Source: Flectonema sp. DT1601 (Eukaryota > Euglenozoa > Diplonemea > Diplonemida > Diplonemidae). Taken from it: 64,000 bases of DNA. The notes under the pieces were generated by a model, which was given only the letters and a program-made list of their open reading frames with translations, did not search any database and was not told the DNA's origin. Positions 45,124 through 55,639 of the stretch are shown in pieces (the stretch's first letter is position 1; each line of letters opens with the position of its first letter). A program made the translations under genes and the position numbers. The DNA is taken from positions 248,001 to 312,000 of the forward strand of contig OZ025863.1 in the NCBI GenBank assembly GCA_964019425.1, in the 5' to 3' direction.

Positions 45124-45133
45124 TGTGGTGTAA
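45000..45133 (+). other. GC-rich island with an inverted repeat around a long A tract
   Basis: A mixed-composition stretch (about 45003-45082) ends in TTACACCACCCC. After roughly 35-38 A-rich bases comes GGGTGTGGTGTAA, its near-perfect reverse complement. It stands out from the surrounding A/T homopolymers and could be a small RNA gene or a hairpin-ended insertion. I could not match it to tRNA, 5S, U6 or SRP RNA. Confidence 0.5.
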
Positions 45134-46189
45134 AAAAAAAGTTGTTACTTGATTTATCTATGTTACAGTACATTACATCTCTTCTGCTGGAATTCATACT
45201 GAGTCTTCGGAAACGGCTATGGAATAAATCACCCTGAGTCCTGATACTATCTGACGCCAGTTAGATTGGAGAACTGTGTGATTAATGCCCTGAATGGTCT
45301 TGTTCAATAAATCATAATCTCAAAATCTGAAACAGCCTAAGAACGACTAGGCTACTCGGAACGGATCACACGATGTGCACAATACAAGTCGTGATAAAAT
45401 ATTAAGATGTGTTTTTTTTTTTTTTTTTTCCCCGAAAAAAATTGCAATGGGGAAAAATAGGGTGTGTAAATATATCTGTGAAACGCCTACCTGCGCGTTG
45501 AAAAAAATACACCAAATTTTTTTGTACCACACGGTGGGCCGAAAAGAATCCGAAAAAAATTCGAAACCACACGAAGTAATGTTCAATACTTAGAGCCCTT
45601 TTCTTTTCTTCGCATGAAACAGTTATGTCGAAGAAAAAAAAAAAAACATCTCTGCCCGTAAAACAAAGCAGTGTTTTACGAATGGAGCATAACGTTAAAC
45701 TTTTACTTTCCGCTTGTTTGTTCCAAGTAAACGAAAACAGAGTCTGAAAAATTATTTAGTGAGGGGCCGATTTCGTTTTTTGTTTTTCTCTCTCTTTTCA
45801 GTTCTTTCCCCCCTCTGGTACGTCTTCCGAATGCTTATATTTTCATTATTTTTTACGAACGTTTTCTTTTTTTTTTTATTTTTTTTTTTTTTAAATTTAT
45901 TATTGCCGACATAGTCGGAGGAGAAGTTTTTTGGAACCGGAGCGATTAACCTCCGTTGTGTGTTGTTAGTGGGAACCTCTTCTTCTCTATTTTTTTTTCT
46001 CTCTATGTTGTTGTTTGCAATGCCTACGCAGTTTCCAAAAAAAAAAAATTTTTTTTTTTTCTGCTTTACAGATACAAAAAAAAAAAAAAAAAAATGATGG
46101 AAAACAAACACCTGTGTGGCTCTAGTAAGTTAATATTGATTGCCTTTTTTTTTTCCCCCCGGGCTACAGGGCATGGGGCGCTCAACCTG

Positions 46190-46352
46190 TAGTACGTGGC
46201 CCCCCGAATCCCCATATTCGACAGCACATATGGGATTTTTTATCGATACCAACTGTTGATTTCTTATATTCAACCAGGTTTGGCTGAACCCCGTTCTCGT
46301 TTTTGCCAGTTTCAAGTTGCTTTCCATTTAATATTTGTATCAAGTTACCCTC
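46190..46352 (+). repeat. Dispersed repeat A, copy 1
   Basis: About 163 bp closely matching 53570-53736: TAGTACGTGGCCCCCCGAAT at the start, CCCATAT / ATATGGG around a 10-base loop, TTTTTTATCGATA, AACTGTTGATTTCTTATATT and GCCAGTTTCAAGTTGCTTT. The first ~80 bp are almost identical and the rest is diverged. Both copies are preceded by a T-run then C-run. Here an extra ~29 bp carrying CTACAGG / CCTGTAG lies between. Confidence 0.9.
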
Positions 46353-46361
46353 CTCCCTTGT

Positions 46362-46427
46362 TCGTTATGTTGTCTATGATACAAAACATTTGTATTTTAC
46401 GTACAAACTCGAACAGTTAATCCCCCC
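46362..46427 (+). repeat. Dispersed repeat B, copy 2
   Basis: Second copy of the 66-bp sequence at 33503-33568, with only a few differences. Here it directly follows repeat A. Confidence 0.85.
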
Positions 46428-46504
46428 TTGTTAACCTTGATTTATTTATCCAAGTCCCCCCTTTTTTTTTCTTCTTCATTTTTTATTTATTAATAAAAGG
46501 AATT

Positions 46505-47905
46505 ATGACAAAGATGACGGTCAGTCTTACGTGTACAAAGGATCCAAAAAGGATGGTAGAAGTTGCTTCTTATTTTCAAAAAAATCCAGACGAAGTTTGC
46601 ACGTTCGATGTGAGCAATTTCACAACAGACGGAGCAGAGATTTCACTCGGATCTGTTGACTTTTTTCGCTGGGTAGGAATGACTGTTCAAATTGTTAAAA
46701 TAGTGAATGGAGATTCTATACAAATCTTTCCACCATGCATGAATACGAACGAAGCTGACAATATAAAAGAAATTGATTTGAGGAGCCTTTCATCTCTGAA
46801 GAGCATTTCATCGTCTTTCTTCTGCAACTTGACGTCGCTTTCCGAACTTGATCTCTTCGGTATGAAACATTTAGAATCGATTGGTGATGACTTCCTATCG
46901 GGTTGCACAAGTATCAAAAAAGTTACATTCCCTGAAAAATGTGTAGTGACTACCATTGGAAATAGATTTTTATCTTCCTGCAGCTCTTTGATATATTTTG
47001 ACTTATCAAGATTTACTAAACTTACTGTAGTCGGTGACTCATTTCTCTCCAACTGTGGTGTATTGTTGGTTGACACAACACAATTGGAAAAGGTAACTCT
47101 CGGAAACAAGGCTTTTGAGAATACCGTAATAACAGAGCAGTTGAAGGGTTGCTTTCAACAATCAGAAACGTCGCAGCTGTTAGAAGAAAGGAAGCAAGAC
47201 GGATTAAATGACTCATTGCGTGAACCAGTTAATGCACAGCCACTGCAGAAACCGCCAGCGGTATTTGGGGCATGCGGGGAATCGAACCTGCAACAAGGGT
47301 TTGGAAAGCCGCCTAAGCAACGAAAAGCGAAATTCTTTACATTAGGGCAATCACCGCAGGCACCGCGGCCGGCGGGATTCAGCTTTGGGCAGCAGAAACC
47401 GTCGCTTCCATTCGGACAAACATTAGGGCAGGCAGAGTTCGGGCAACAGCCGCAGCCACTTTTCGGGCAGACGGAATCCGGGAAAAAACAACCGACGTTC
47501 CAAATGCCGCCGTTTCGTGAAATGCCGTCAGCGTCCGGGGAAGCAGGGCTCGGGCAACAACAACAACCACAGCCAGTTTTCGGACAAGCATTAGGGCAGG
47601 CAGGGTTCGGGCAACAGCCACAGCCACTTTTCGGTCAGGCGGAATCCGGGAAAAAATGGCCGATGTTCCAAATGCTGCCGTTACCTGGAATGCCGTCAGC
47701 GTCGGGGGAACAACAGGCAGTGTTCGGAAAACAACAACCACAGAAATCAGAAGGATTCGACTTACGGAAGGAGTTAATTAAAGAAAATCCCCTCGCAACC
47801 GCGAAAGCCACCAGAGCGAAGATATTCTCTGTTGTCAAAAAGTTAGAAAATCTGGAGAGCGTGATGAACAATCTTTCATCAAACATTAACGCAATAAAAT
47901 CATAA
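46505..47905 (+). CDS. LRR (BspA-like) protein with FG-nucleoporin-like repeats
   Basis: 466 aa, single exon. Residues about 75-215 are BspA-like (LRR_5) leucine-rich repeats, with the pattern FL-x-x-C-x-S-L and I-G-D/N-x-F-L repeated (SIGDDFLSGCTSIKKVTF, TIGNRFLSSCSSLIYF, VVGDSFLSNC). Residues about 248-415 are a low-complexity domain of FG, GFG, VFG, LFG and SFGQ motifs separated by Gln/Pro/Lys spacers, as in FG nucleoporins. It includes a near-perfect internal duplication of about 50 residues (FGQQPQPLFGQ...GKK...MPSASGE). Residues about 425-466 form a likely coiled coil (VVKKLENLESVMNNLSSN). The FG part is visibly GC-richer than the LRR part. No signal peptide or membrane segment. The LRR-FG combination is new to me; a nuclear pore or nuclear-transport role is inferred from the FG motifs only. 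Confidence 0.75.
   Translation: MTKMTVSLTCTKDPKRMVEVASYFQKNPDEVCTFDVSNFTTDGAEISLGSVDFFRWVGMTVQIVKIVNGDSIQIFPPCMNTNEADNIKEIDLRSLSSLKSISSSFFCNLTSLSELDLFGMKHLESIGDDFLSGCTSIKKVTFPEKCVVTTIGNRFLSSCSSLIYFDLSRFTKLTVVGDSFLSNCGVLLVDTTQLEKVTLGNKAFENTVITEQLKGCFQQSETSQLLEERKQDGLNDSLREPVNAQPLQKPPAVFGACGESNLQQGFGKPPKQRKAKFFTLGQSPQAPRPAGFSFGQQKPSLPFGQTLGQAEFGQQPQPLFGQTESGKKQPTFQMPPFREMPSASGEAGLGQQQQPQPVFGQALGQAGFGQQPQPLFGQAESGKKWPMFQMLPLPGMPSASGEQQAVFGKQQPQKSEGFDLRKELIKENPLATAKATRAKIFSVVKKLENLESVMNNLSSNINAIKS
47418..47715 (+). repeat. Internal duplication in the FG domain
   Basis: Two copies of a unit of about 160 bp encode FGQ-LGQA-FGQQPQPLFGQ...ESGKK...MPSASGE. They share most bases, differing in a few substitutions and a short insertion. 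This is recent tandem growth of the FG-repeat domain. Confidence 0.75.
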
Positions 47906-48673
47906 TTTACGGTCCTTGGATCAAATCCACCTGTCCGTAGGGTGAGATCCGTTACTTCGATAAAAAAATTGGGCTATTTCTGTATTTACGACAGTCAGAA
48001 GAAGAAACTACCATGATCGAGAATCTGTACTTTCATCAGCCTTGTTGTGGTATTGTTTGCTTTGTTTTCCCTGAGACGCGACTAGTGAGGTTAATGTTTT
48101 TTATTTCATATCCGTCATGCTTACTTTACATTCGCAATCTTCTAACTTACGAACAGCGGGAAGTTTCTTGTTAATACAGCCAGCACTCGGAAGTACGCAC
48201 CCGAAAGTTGAAAGCATCAAAACGTTGGTTGTCTCTTTTTTTTTCCGCAGTTTTCATAGAGTCAGCAGCTTCTCTCCTCTCTTGTACTTGTTACGTAATT
48301 GTCAGAGCATCTTGTCTTTTTCTATTCTGGAAAATGATTAAAGAGTGCACCGACAGTAAACCTGGTTGTTGTTTTCTTTGTTTTGTCGAGGTCCACATGA
48401 TAACCACATAACCGTTCGGAATTTATTTGTTTCGTTTTTTTTTTTTTTTTTTTAGTCTTGTGTCCTTCTAGGGGCTTCATATCGACGGTTATCCTTCGAA
48501 AAACAAAAAAAAATCAGCAACTATGCAACTAAGCATTCTCAGCTAAATGATGAACTTCAGAGGAAAAAAAAAAAAAAAAAAGAGGAAGTTTACAAAAAAA
48601 AAAAAAAAAAGTTATTTAATATCGTTCTTTAAGTAAGTTTATTGCATTCTATTCTTAAACAGGGCCAACAGAG
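47906..48673 (+). promoter_or_regulatory. Spacer upstream of the PKA-regulatory-like gene
   Basis: The first 500 bp are of mixed composition but hold no long ORF with coding character. Homopolymer tracts follow from 48437. A T-rich stretch ending CTTAAACAG at 48661 is acceptor-like, 12 bases before the start codon, with no ATG in between. Confidence 0.45.
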
Positions 48674-51510
48674 ATGGCTACGGAGAAGGTGGATAATTTC
48701 CAGGAAGAGTACCGTAAGTGCTGTACTAACTACAATGTAAAGGTCAATTCTATTGTTGGAAAATTTCCAACAGACGGTTCGATGACTGAGCTAGACTTGT
48801 CAAGTACACTCGTTGGATCTAATGGTGTGAGACCAATCCTTGACGTCGTACGAAAATGTCCAGAACTACGCACATTAAACTTAAAGGGTCAGAGACTAAC
48901 CTCTGAAGCTGTTGGAGAAGTTGTTGAAACATTGAAAGGTCATCCTGGGTTAACAGATTTGAATATTTCTGACAACCATTGTCCCCTTGCTGGACCTGCT
49001 TTGTTAGAACTAGTTAGGAAGAATACAAAACTTCTCAGTCTCAAGATTGAAGACTGTGCTATTCGACCAATGTTTCAAAAACTAATTAATATGCAACTTG
49101 AAAAGAACGGAGGTAAACCAACAACAGCTGTTGTTGAAGTTTCAGTACCTTCAGAAAGTGATATTATTAAAGAGAATTCTGCAGGAGGAGGAGGAGCAGA
49201 AGAAGCTGGAAATGGAGATGGAGATGAGAGTCCTTTCGCTTCAGCATGGAACCCATCATCAGGAGGCGCACCATCGACTGAAATCGAGGGCGGGGGATCA
49301 GATGAAGAGTTCGCTGCCTTTGCTGAAGGTGATGGCGGTGATAAGATTCCACCAAAAAACACCAGCGGCAGAGATCTTCTCCGACCTGGGTCATCAACTC
49401 GCAGAGACAAACGCCGACCAACAGTCTGCTCTGAAGTTTGGAATGACAGTGCAATCGACGAATTCGAGGCCCCTCTAATCGCGAAACCTGAAGAAGACGC
49501 GAAATGGTTATGTGAACGCTTGGAACACGTTCACTTATTCTGTCATCTTGATGACCGTGAACTAACAATGGCTGTAGGAGCAATGCAAGGAACAAAGTAT
49601 TTGATGGACGCTATGATCAAAACCCAAGGAGCAGAGTCAGACGATCGCTATCACATTATCTGCAGCGGTGAGTGTGACAACATTGTTGACGAAACCGCTC
49701 AACCAATGAAGAAAGGAGACCAGTTCGGTGAAGTACAGTTGCTATACCATCAGGACGAACCAGCTAGTGTCAAGGTAACCTCTGCTGAATGTTTAACTTA
49801 CTCAATAAAGAGAGAAACCTTTAGAATGATATTAGCAAAGGCATCCAAGATAAAGAGAGCTACGTACGGAGGATTCCTACAAAATATAAAATTCTTGAAA
49901 GGAATGACCCGAACTGAATTACTCCAGCTGTGCGACGCCCTAAAGACAGTCAGACTTGCTGATGGTGAATGCCTTATTCAATATGGTGAAGAAGGTCAGT
50001 GGTTTCATTTAATTGTGGAAGGACAAGTTGAGGTCATCGGTAGAGACGGTGATGACAAGAATATCAAAGTATGTGAATTCACAACCGGAGACTGTGTCGG
50101 TGAGTTGGAATTCATCAACAATCACAAATGCGTTGCCGATGTCAAAGCTGTTGGTGAAGTACGAACAGCAAAAATGAACCGACGACACTTTGAGATGTGC
50201 ATGGGTCCAGTTGTTGATGTATTAAAGAGAGTGGCAGACACCAGCACCATTTATGAATATTATCGTCAGAATAGAGCTGTCGATACTGACGCTACTCCTG
50301 AAGACCCACCAGTAGATGCACAAGATGATAACCAGTTCCCAGGTATTACTAGTGATGACGATGATGGCGGCTTCGGCGGATTCAGTTCCGCACCATACAA
50401 TCTAGACGAACCACCGAAACCAACCGGCAGAGGCCGCAGACAAACCGTCTCAGCAGAAGTCTTAACCGAAGAGGACATCGAATCGTTCTCTCCTAATGTC
50501 ATAACCAAAACAAATGAAGTTAAAGATTCCATATGCGCTGCTTTAGAAAGAATGCCCTTATTCTGTCACCTTGAGGACTTCGAACTCACTACTCTTGCAC
50601 TCGCCATGGAAGAAATGAAATACAACAAAGACGAAACCATCATCGAACAAGGCAGTGAGGGTGATATGTTTTACTTAGTTGGGAATGGTGAAGTAATAGG
50701 AAGCAGTGACGAAGAGCAACTTGAGTTTAAAAGTGGTCAGAATTTCGGTGAAGTCGTTTTGATGTATTCTCAGGCGTACCCAATGTCTTATACTGCTAGC
50801 ACACACGATGTTATTTGTTATACGCTTGATAGAACTACGTACAAACACATTATGCAAAAAGCTTCGATGAAGAAGCGTGCGATGTACGGAGGGTTCCTTC
50901 GAAAGGTAAACTTTTTGAAAACGCTATCAGGTGCGGAGTTGTTACAGCTAGCCGACGCCTTAAAACCATCAGCCTATCGCACTGGTGAAAGTCTAATCAA
51001 CTACGGGGATGACGGAACCTGGTTTTATATTATTGTTGAAGGAACCGTCGAGGTATGTCGCTTTGAATTCTTTTTTTTAATTTTCCATGAAGCATGATGG
51101 AACTCAACGTCAAAAAAAAACATCATCAAAACAGGTCCTAGGACGCGACAGCGAAATGGCAGAAAAGAAAGTCTGCGAGTTCGTTGAAGGCGACTGTGTG
51201 GGAGAACTTGAATTCATTAACAATCACAAATGCGTTGCTGATGTCAAGGCAAAGGGAAATGTGCGTACCGCGAAGATGCATCGCCACCACTTTGAAATGT
51301 GCATGGGTCCTATCGTGGACATTCTTAGAAGACAGGCAGACACAGGTGAGGTATACGAATATTACAGACAGGTATGGTTGTCTACAAAAAAAATAAGTGC
51401 AGAGAAGGGGAAAAAAACAAAAAAAAACAAAACAAACAAAACAGACACTCGCTGGCAACAACGCTCCAGTAACATCGACAGACGAAATACCAGCAGATGC
51501 AAAGAAATAA
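48674..51510 (+). CDS. LRR protein with two tandem PKA-regulatory cassettes (3 exons)
   Basis: Exons 48674-51052, 51135-51371 and 51445-51510; introns of 82 and 73 bp; predicted 893 aa. Residues about 30-145 are ribonuclease-inhibitor-like leucine-rich repeats (MTELDLSSTLVG, LRTLNLKGQRLT, LTDLNISDNHC). After an acidic linker come two copies of the PKA-R plan. Inhibitor site 1 is RRPTV (247-251) with CNB domains at about 288-405 and 415-535. Inhibitor site 2 is RRQTVSAE (588-595) with CNB domains at about 630-745 and 750-870. In all four CNBs the cassette Glu (FGE/VGE) is kept but the Arg that binds the cyclic phosphate is replaced (Glu, Cys, Tyr, Cys). It probably inhibits a PKA-like catalytic subunit but may answer to another ligand. 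N-terminal LRRs recall kinetoplastid PKA regulatory subunits. Confidence 0.85.
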
Positions 51511-51867
51511 TAATTTCTTTGGTGTGGAAGGATGTTGCATTCTCTGTTCAGAAGTAACAGCGCTGCATTTCTACGAAATTAAATTTCAATCCCATTCGAC
51601 AACATAAGGACACTCATCAAAGAAGAGATTCTTATTGTACATATTGAACAATTGAAAAACCCAAAAAAAAAAAAAAAAGAAAAAAATACGCTTCATGTTT
51701 GGCTCCCGACGGAAATGAAAATGAAAAAAATAAAAAAAAAAATTTCTGCTTGCTTTCCCAAGAATGCTAGCAAAGAATATTAGCGTCCTGCCCTATTCTT
51801 GTTTATAGGTAACTTGGTTGTGATTGTGATGTGGAAGTAAAGGGAAAAAACAAACAAAACAACTTCG

Positions 51868-51898
<31 letters not shown>

Positions 51899-53888
51899 CC
51901 TTCTTCGATCACAAAGTTCACCAAAACCTCAAATTCATTAGTATTTCCATACTTCACACGTTATGGACGTTGTATAACAAAAATAAAAAAAAACAAAAAA
52001 AGTGAAAACCCACACACACAGTCTCGGATCTTTTTTTTTCATTACTTTCTAGCTTTGTGTACATAAACAACATAAATCCACTTACACGGTATCGCTCAGT
52101 AATCTCTCTCTCGAGTTGCAGTATTGTGCTCTCGACAATATATATGTTTGAGGAGATTCCCTTTTTTTAAATATTTTTTATTTTTTATTTTAGTCATTGT
52201 ACCATTAACGAACTGTTTTAGGTTATCGTTTCTTGTGTTGTTGTTGTTAGGACGTAAGGCACTCCCACTTTAATTCTCATTGGTGGTGATGAGTAGCTGT
52301 CATAAATAAATTTAGTAGGTATTTCTTGTATTATTATATTTTGTACAGTAACAAAAAAAAAAAAAAAAAAAACAAACTTTTATCGCAAAGATCTTTTACT
52401 GCGGGAACTTTCTGAGACTATCCTTTATTTTTTTTTTTTTTTTTTTCTTACCCATTTCTTCTCTCAAATTACATTTATTTCATTCACAAAAAAAAGAAAA
52501 AAACGAAAAAAAAAAAAAACGAAAAACTTGTTAAGTCAGGTCGAGGCTTATCGAAAAAAATTTACCCCCCTCTTTGAAAAAAAAAAAGAAAAAAAAACTG
52601 AGTCACGAGCTGTTGAGCTGTGGTGTGGTGTACGATGAAAAGTTACCCACCCTCATTTCTCTCTCCCCTTTCCCTTTTCCTTTTTTTCTTTCACAAACCT
52701 CGGATATGGACGAGCAAAATGCACGAGCCGCTGGCTTATGTCGTAGCAGCCTCTGGGCCGTTTTCTTTCGCTTGCAGACAAAAAAACAAACAAACAATAA
52801 CACAGAATAAACCAATAGAAATAATCTTGCTTGTGCTTGTGGCACACCCTCCCATCAAGTTTCCTCCCGCATTGTTTATACATGGATGTGAAAAGCTTTT
52901 TTTTTTTTGTAAAAAAAAAAAAAAAAAAAAAAAAAGAGAAGAGAAGAAAAGAAAAAAACAATATCCAATTCCTCCTCGCACATTAATCCCGTGAAAAAAA
53001 GAAAAAAAAAAAAAAAAAAGAAATCGTCAGGAGCCCCATATTATTGTTTTTTCTCCCTCAAGGCTTGTTGCTTAAAACACAGGTCGGTAAAGCCTACAAA
53101 AGGAAAGAGTCCAGTACTTTCTCTCTCTTTCTACCGAAAATATATTCGTCGGAGGTACGAAAAAAGGGGAGAAAATACTTTTACCTCTCTCTCCAAAAAA
53201 AAAAAAAAATCTAAAAAAAAAAAAAAAAAACAGAAACATTACACGTGTTGTAGCTACTTATTGTGCTCACATCTTATTTTAGCATTTTTTTTTTTTTTTT
53301 TTTAAATTTTTTCGATTTTCCCTTCCCCTCTCTTTTATTGTTTTTCATCCAAAGTGGTACCGTTAGTGTCAGAGCTGTGAATACAGTACCTGTCAGTCGT
53401 CTTGCACATACAAGTGCCCTGCATGATGAGAAATCCGACACAATAAGTTTTTAATTTTTAATTTTTTTTTTTTTTTTTACAATGTCGATAATGTAAGTAG
53501 TTTTACTCCAGAAGAGTGTTGTAAAAAGTAATGTGTATTTTTTTTATTAGCTTTTTTTTTCCCCCCCTCTAGTACGTGGCCCCCCGAATCCCCATATTCG
53601 ACAGCACATATGGGATTTTTTATCGATAGCAACTGTTGATTTCTTATATTGCAACCAGGTTATGCCGAACCCTATATTAGTTTTAGCCAGTTTCAAGTTG
53701 CTTTATATTTAATCATCAGTATCAAGTTACTCCTCTCTATTCTTTCTACAGGTAATACCCCACCTTCTAAAACTCAGCTCTTGTGTTTAGCATATGTTTT
53801 GGTGATTGATTAATATCTTTTTTTTTTTTTCTTTCCTTGGCATTCTTAACGATTTCACAGTTGAAAAAAAAAAAAAAAAAAAAAACAA
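51511..53888. other. 2.4 kb spacer, homopolymer-rich
   Basis: Dense A and T tracts, a (CA)4 run near 52012 and no coding sequence I trust; ORFs here are made by A tracts. Repeat A copy 2 lies at 53570-53736. A T-rich stretch ending TTTCACAG at 53861 is acceptor-like, followed by an A tract and then the next start codon. Confidence 0.5.
53570..53736 (+). repeat. Dispersed repeat A, copy 2
   Basis: Partner of 46190-46352. Both copies end about 150 bp upstream of a start codon (46505 and 53889), in the same orientation as the gene, and both follow a T-run/C-run. The CCCATAT / ATATGGG inverted repeat is identical in both. Confidence 0.9.
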
Positions 53889-54194
53889 ATGGCTATGTAC
53901 ATTGAGTTCGACCTCTCTAGATTTTCTGGAGACCGCATCCCGATGAAAGTACGTCAGGGCATAACAATCTTAGAATTAAAGGAACTTATTGCTGAAGAGA
54001 CAAACCTTCCGACAGGATCACAGAAATTGAGTATCGGGGGATTCGAACTTGAGGATGATTATGATTTTATTTATGACACTCCCCTCAGTGACGGTTGTGT
54101 GGTAAACGTCACTCTTCAAGAACAGACGTCAGGCAGACAAGTTGTTGATATGAAATTGGAGATGCCTGAATTTCATTCATTAAAGGTACATTAA
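53889..54194 (+). CDS. Ubiquitin-like domain protein, 101 aa
   Basis: Single exon. Residues 3-80 have the ubiquitin-fold pattern of hydrophobic strands and one helix: MYIEFDLSRFSGDRIPMKV, then TILELKELIAEETNLP (helix), QKLSIGGFELEDD (as the LIFAGKQLEDG of ubiquitin), then VVNVTLQE. It ends without a Gly-Gly, so it is not a conjugated modifier. A GTACAT just before the stop could be a weak donor, in which case more exons would follow, but I see no continuing frame. The specific family is unknown. Confidence 0.6.
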   Translation: MAMYIEFDLSRFSGDRIPMKVRQGITILELKELIAEETNLPTGSQKLSIGGFELEDDYDFIYDTPLSDGCVVNVTLQEQTSGRQVVDMKLEMPEFHSLKVH

Positions 54195-54516
54195 AGGGAT
54201 AGTTGGTCTTTCCATTTTTTTTAAAAATTCATAACAACTAAATCATACTAGCTTTCATTTGTTATAATATTCCTCTCTGTTTTACCCCACTCGATGCCAT
54301 TACTATCCTTGTCTCTGAATTTCTTTGCATGTTGTACCTAACCCAGATATGCAGTGAATAGGTGGGGGTTTTTTTTTTTGTTTTGTTTTTTCTTAATTTG
54401 CCTTCGTTAGAGGCAGACAAATTTATTTATCGACACAAAAAAAAAAAAAACCATATTATCATCCACTAAGTTCCTATTTATATGTCATTATACCAGATCG
54501 CGGACCATAATAAAAA
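54195..54516 (+). other. Spacer between the Ubl and acidic-protein genes
   Basis: AT-rich with short T and A runs and no gene. A stretch ending TTATACCAG at 54496 is acceptor-like and 20 bases before the next ATG; the frame upstream of that ATG is closed by stops. Confidence 0.45.
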
Positions 54517-55316
54517 ATGGCGGCGCTCAAGAAAAAGTTTCAGTTGAAGGCGAAGGTACCGATTTCCGTCGCGAAACCAGGACTCGATCAACTAAGGGGA
54601 CATGAAGGAGATATGTCTGTATTAAAACTGAACAACCGAAAATACAGCGTTGCTAAAAAAAAAGAAATCGAAATAAAAAAGGGAAGAAGTGGTGGTGCTG
54701 CAATCGACATAAAGATTGAAGACAAACCAACAGAACCTATAATGGAGGTTGCTATGGCAAGGCTTCGTAAGATGTGGTTAGAGGAGACGTTACCCAGACT
54801 GGCTAAGGATCCAACTGAATCTGAAAAAAAAGAGAAAACGATAAAGTATTGGGACCTACTTGCACAAGCATCTGGACGCAATCTCACTGTCACTGGAAAG
54901 AAGGCACGTTACTCAAACATGGGTGTCAAGGGACAGAAATGGGAACTCTTCGTGTGGGGAGTAAAGGAAGCCGATCCAATAGGACTCGGGTATGAACTTG
55001 TTATTATATTTAACTTTTAAACTTTGTGTTCTGTTACTTGTTCTACACTCCAACACAACAACACAGTTATGGTACTTATACTGACGCTCTATACATCGCT
55101 CTGGATTCCGCCATCGCAACAATGATGAAGCGAGTGAAGGACAAGGAAGGAGACAACGTTCCGTCTGTTGAAGATGTCAGTGATGATGATGAGGAAGAAG
55201 ATGAAGAAATGGAAGAGTTTGAAGAAATGGATGAGATGGATGAAGAACATGACGAGGACGAGGACGATGAAGAATCAGAAGAAGATATCCCGCAAGTAAA
55301 GAGACGGAAACAATAG
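54517..55316 (+). CDS. Hypothetical nuclear-type protein with acidic tail (2 exons)
   Basis: Exons 54517-54989 and 55067-55316; intron of 77 bp, phase 2, GTATGA...CACAG; predicted 240 aa. The N-terminal third is basic (KKKFQLKAK, KKKEIEIKKGR). The middle (about 70-180) is a compact-looking region with conserved-type aromatic motifs (RKMWLEE, IKYWDLLAQ, GQKWELFVWGV, GLGYGTYTDALY). The last ~50 residues are a Glu/Asp run ending in the basic KRRKQ. The acidic tail and basic cluster are typical of histone- or ribosome-biogenesis-associated proteins, but I do not recognise the central domain. The splice join restores an uninterrupted GLGYGTY sequence, which supports the intron. Confidence 0.7.
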
Positions 55317-55639
55317 TGTGTCAACACCGACATAGCTGTTGCTACGTAGACCTCACTGTGAATAAACCAACGCGTCCCGAGAGTTAGCAGGAAAAAGTCT
55401 CAATTTCTTAGCCGGAGTGGACACAACGCTATCCTTCAGTCGATCGATTACCCTCATCCAATTATTGTTCTCTGGATCTGTTCATTAATGTCATTGTAAC
55501 GCAATGCTATCACTTTTACGTTTGTTATATCAATCATGACGTCTTTGTGTTTTTTTTTTTTAATTTTTTTTTTTATATATAATTCATTTTCAATTCACTA
55601 ATTATAAAGCGTCTACATGATTGGGAACATTGTGATGAA
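55317..55639 (+). other. Spacer, nothing notable
   Basis: Mixed composition then T tracts at about 55550-55575. No ORF, and no clear acceptor directly before the next gene apart from TATAAAG at about 55609. Confidence 0.4.

Larger units (their letters stand above)
44832..46504. other. Spacer with hairpin and two dispersed repeats
   Basis: Homopolymer-rich. A GC-rich island lies at 45000-45133, described separately. 45654-45675 has a GTAAAAC / GTTTTAC inverted repeat. Repeat A (46190-46352) and repeat B (46362-46427) abut each other and lie about 80-320 bp before the next gene. No protein-coding gene found. Confidence 0.5.
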
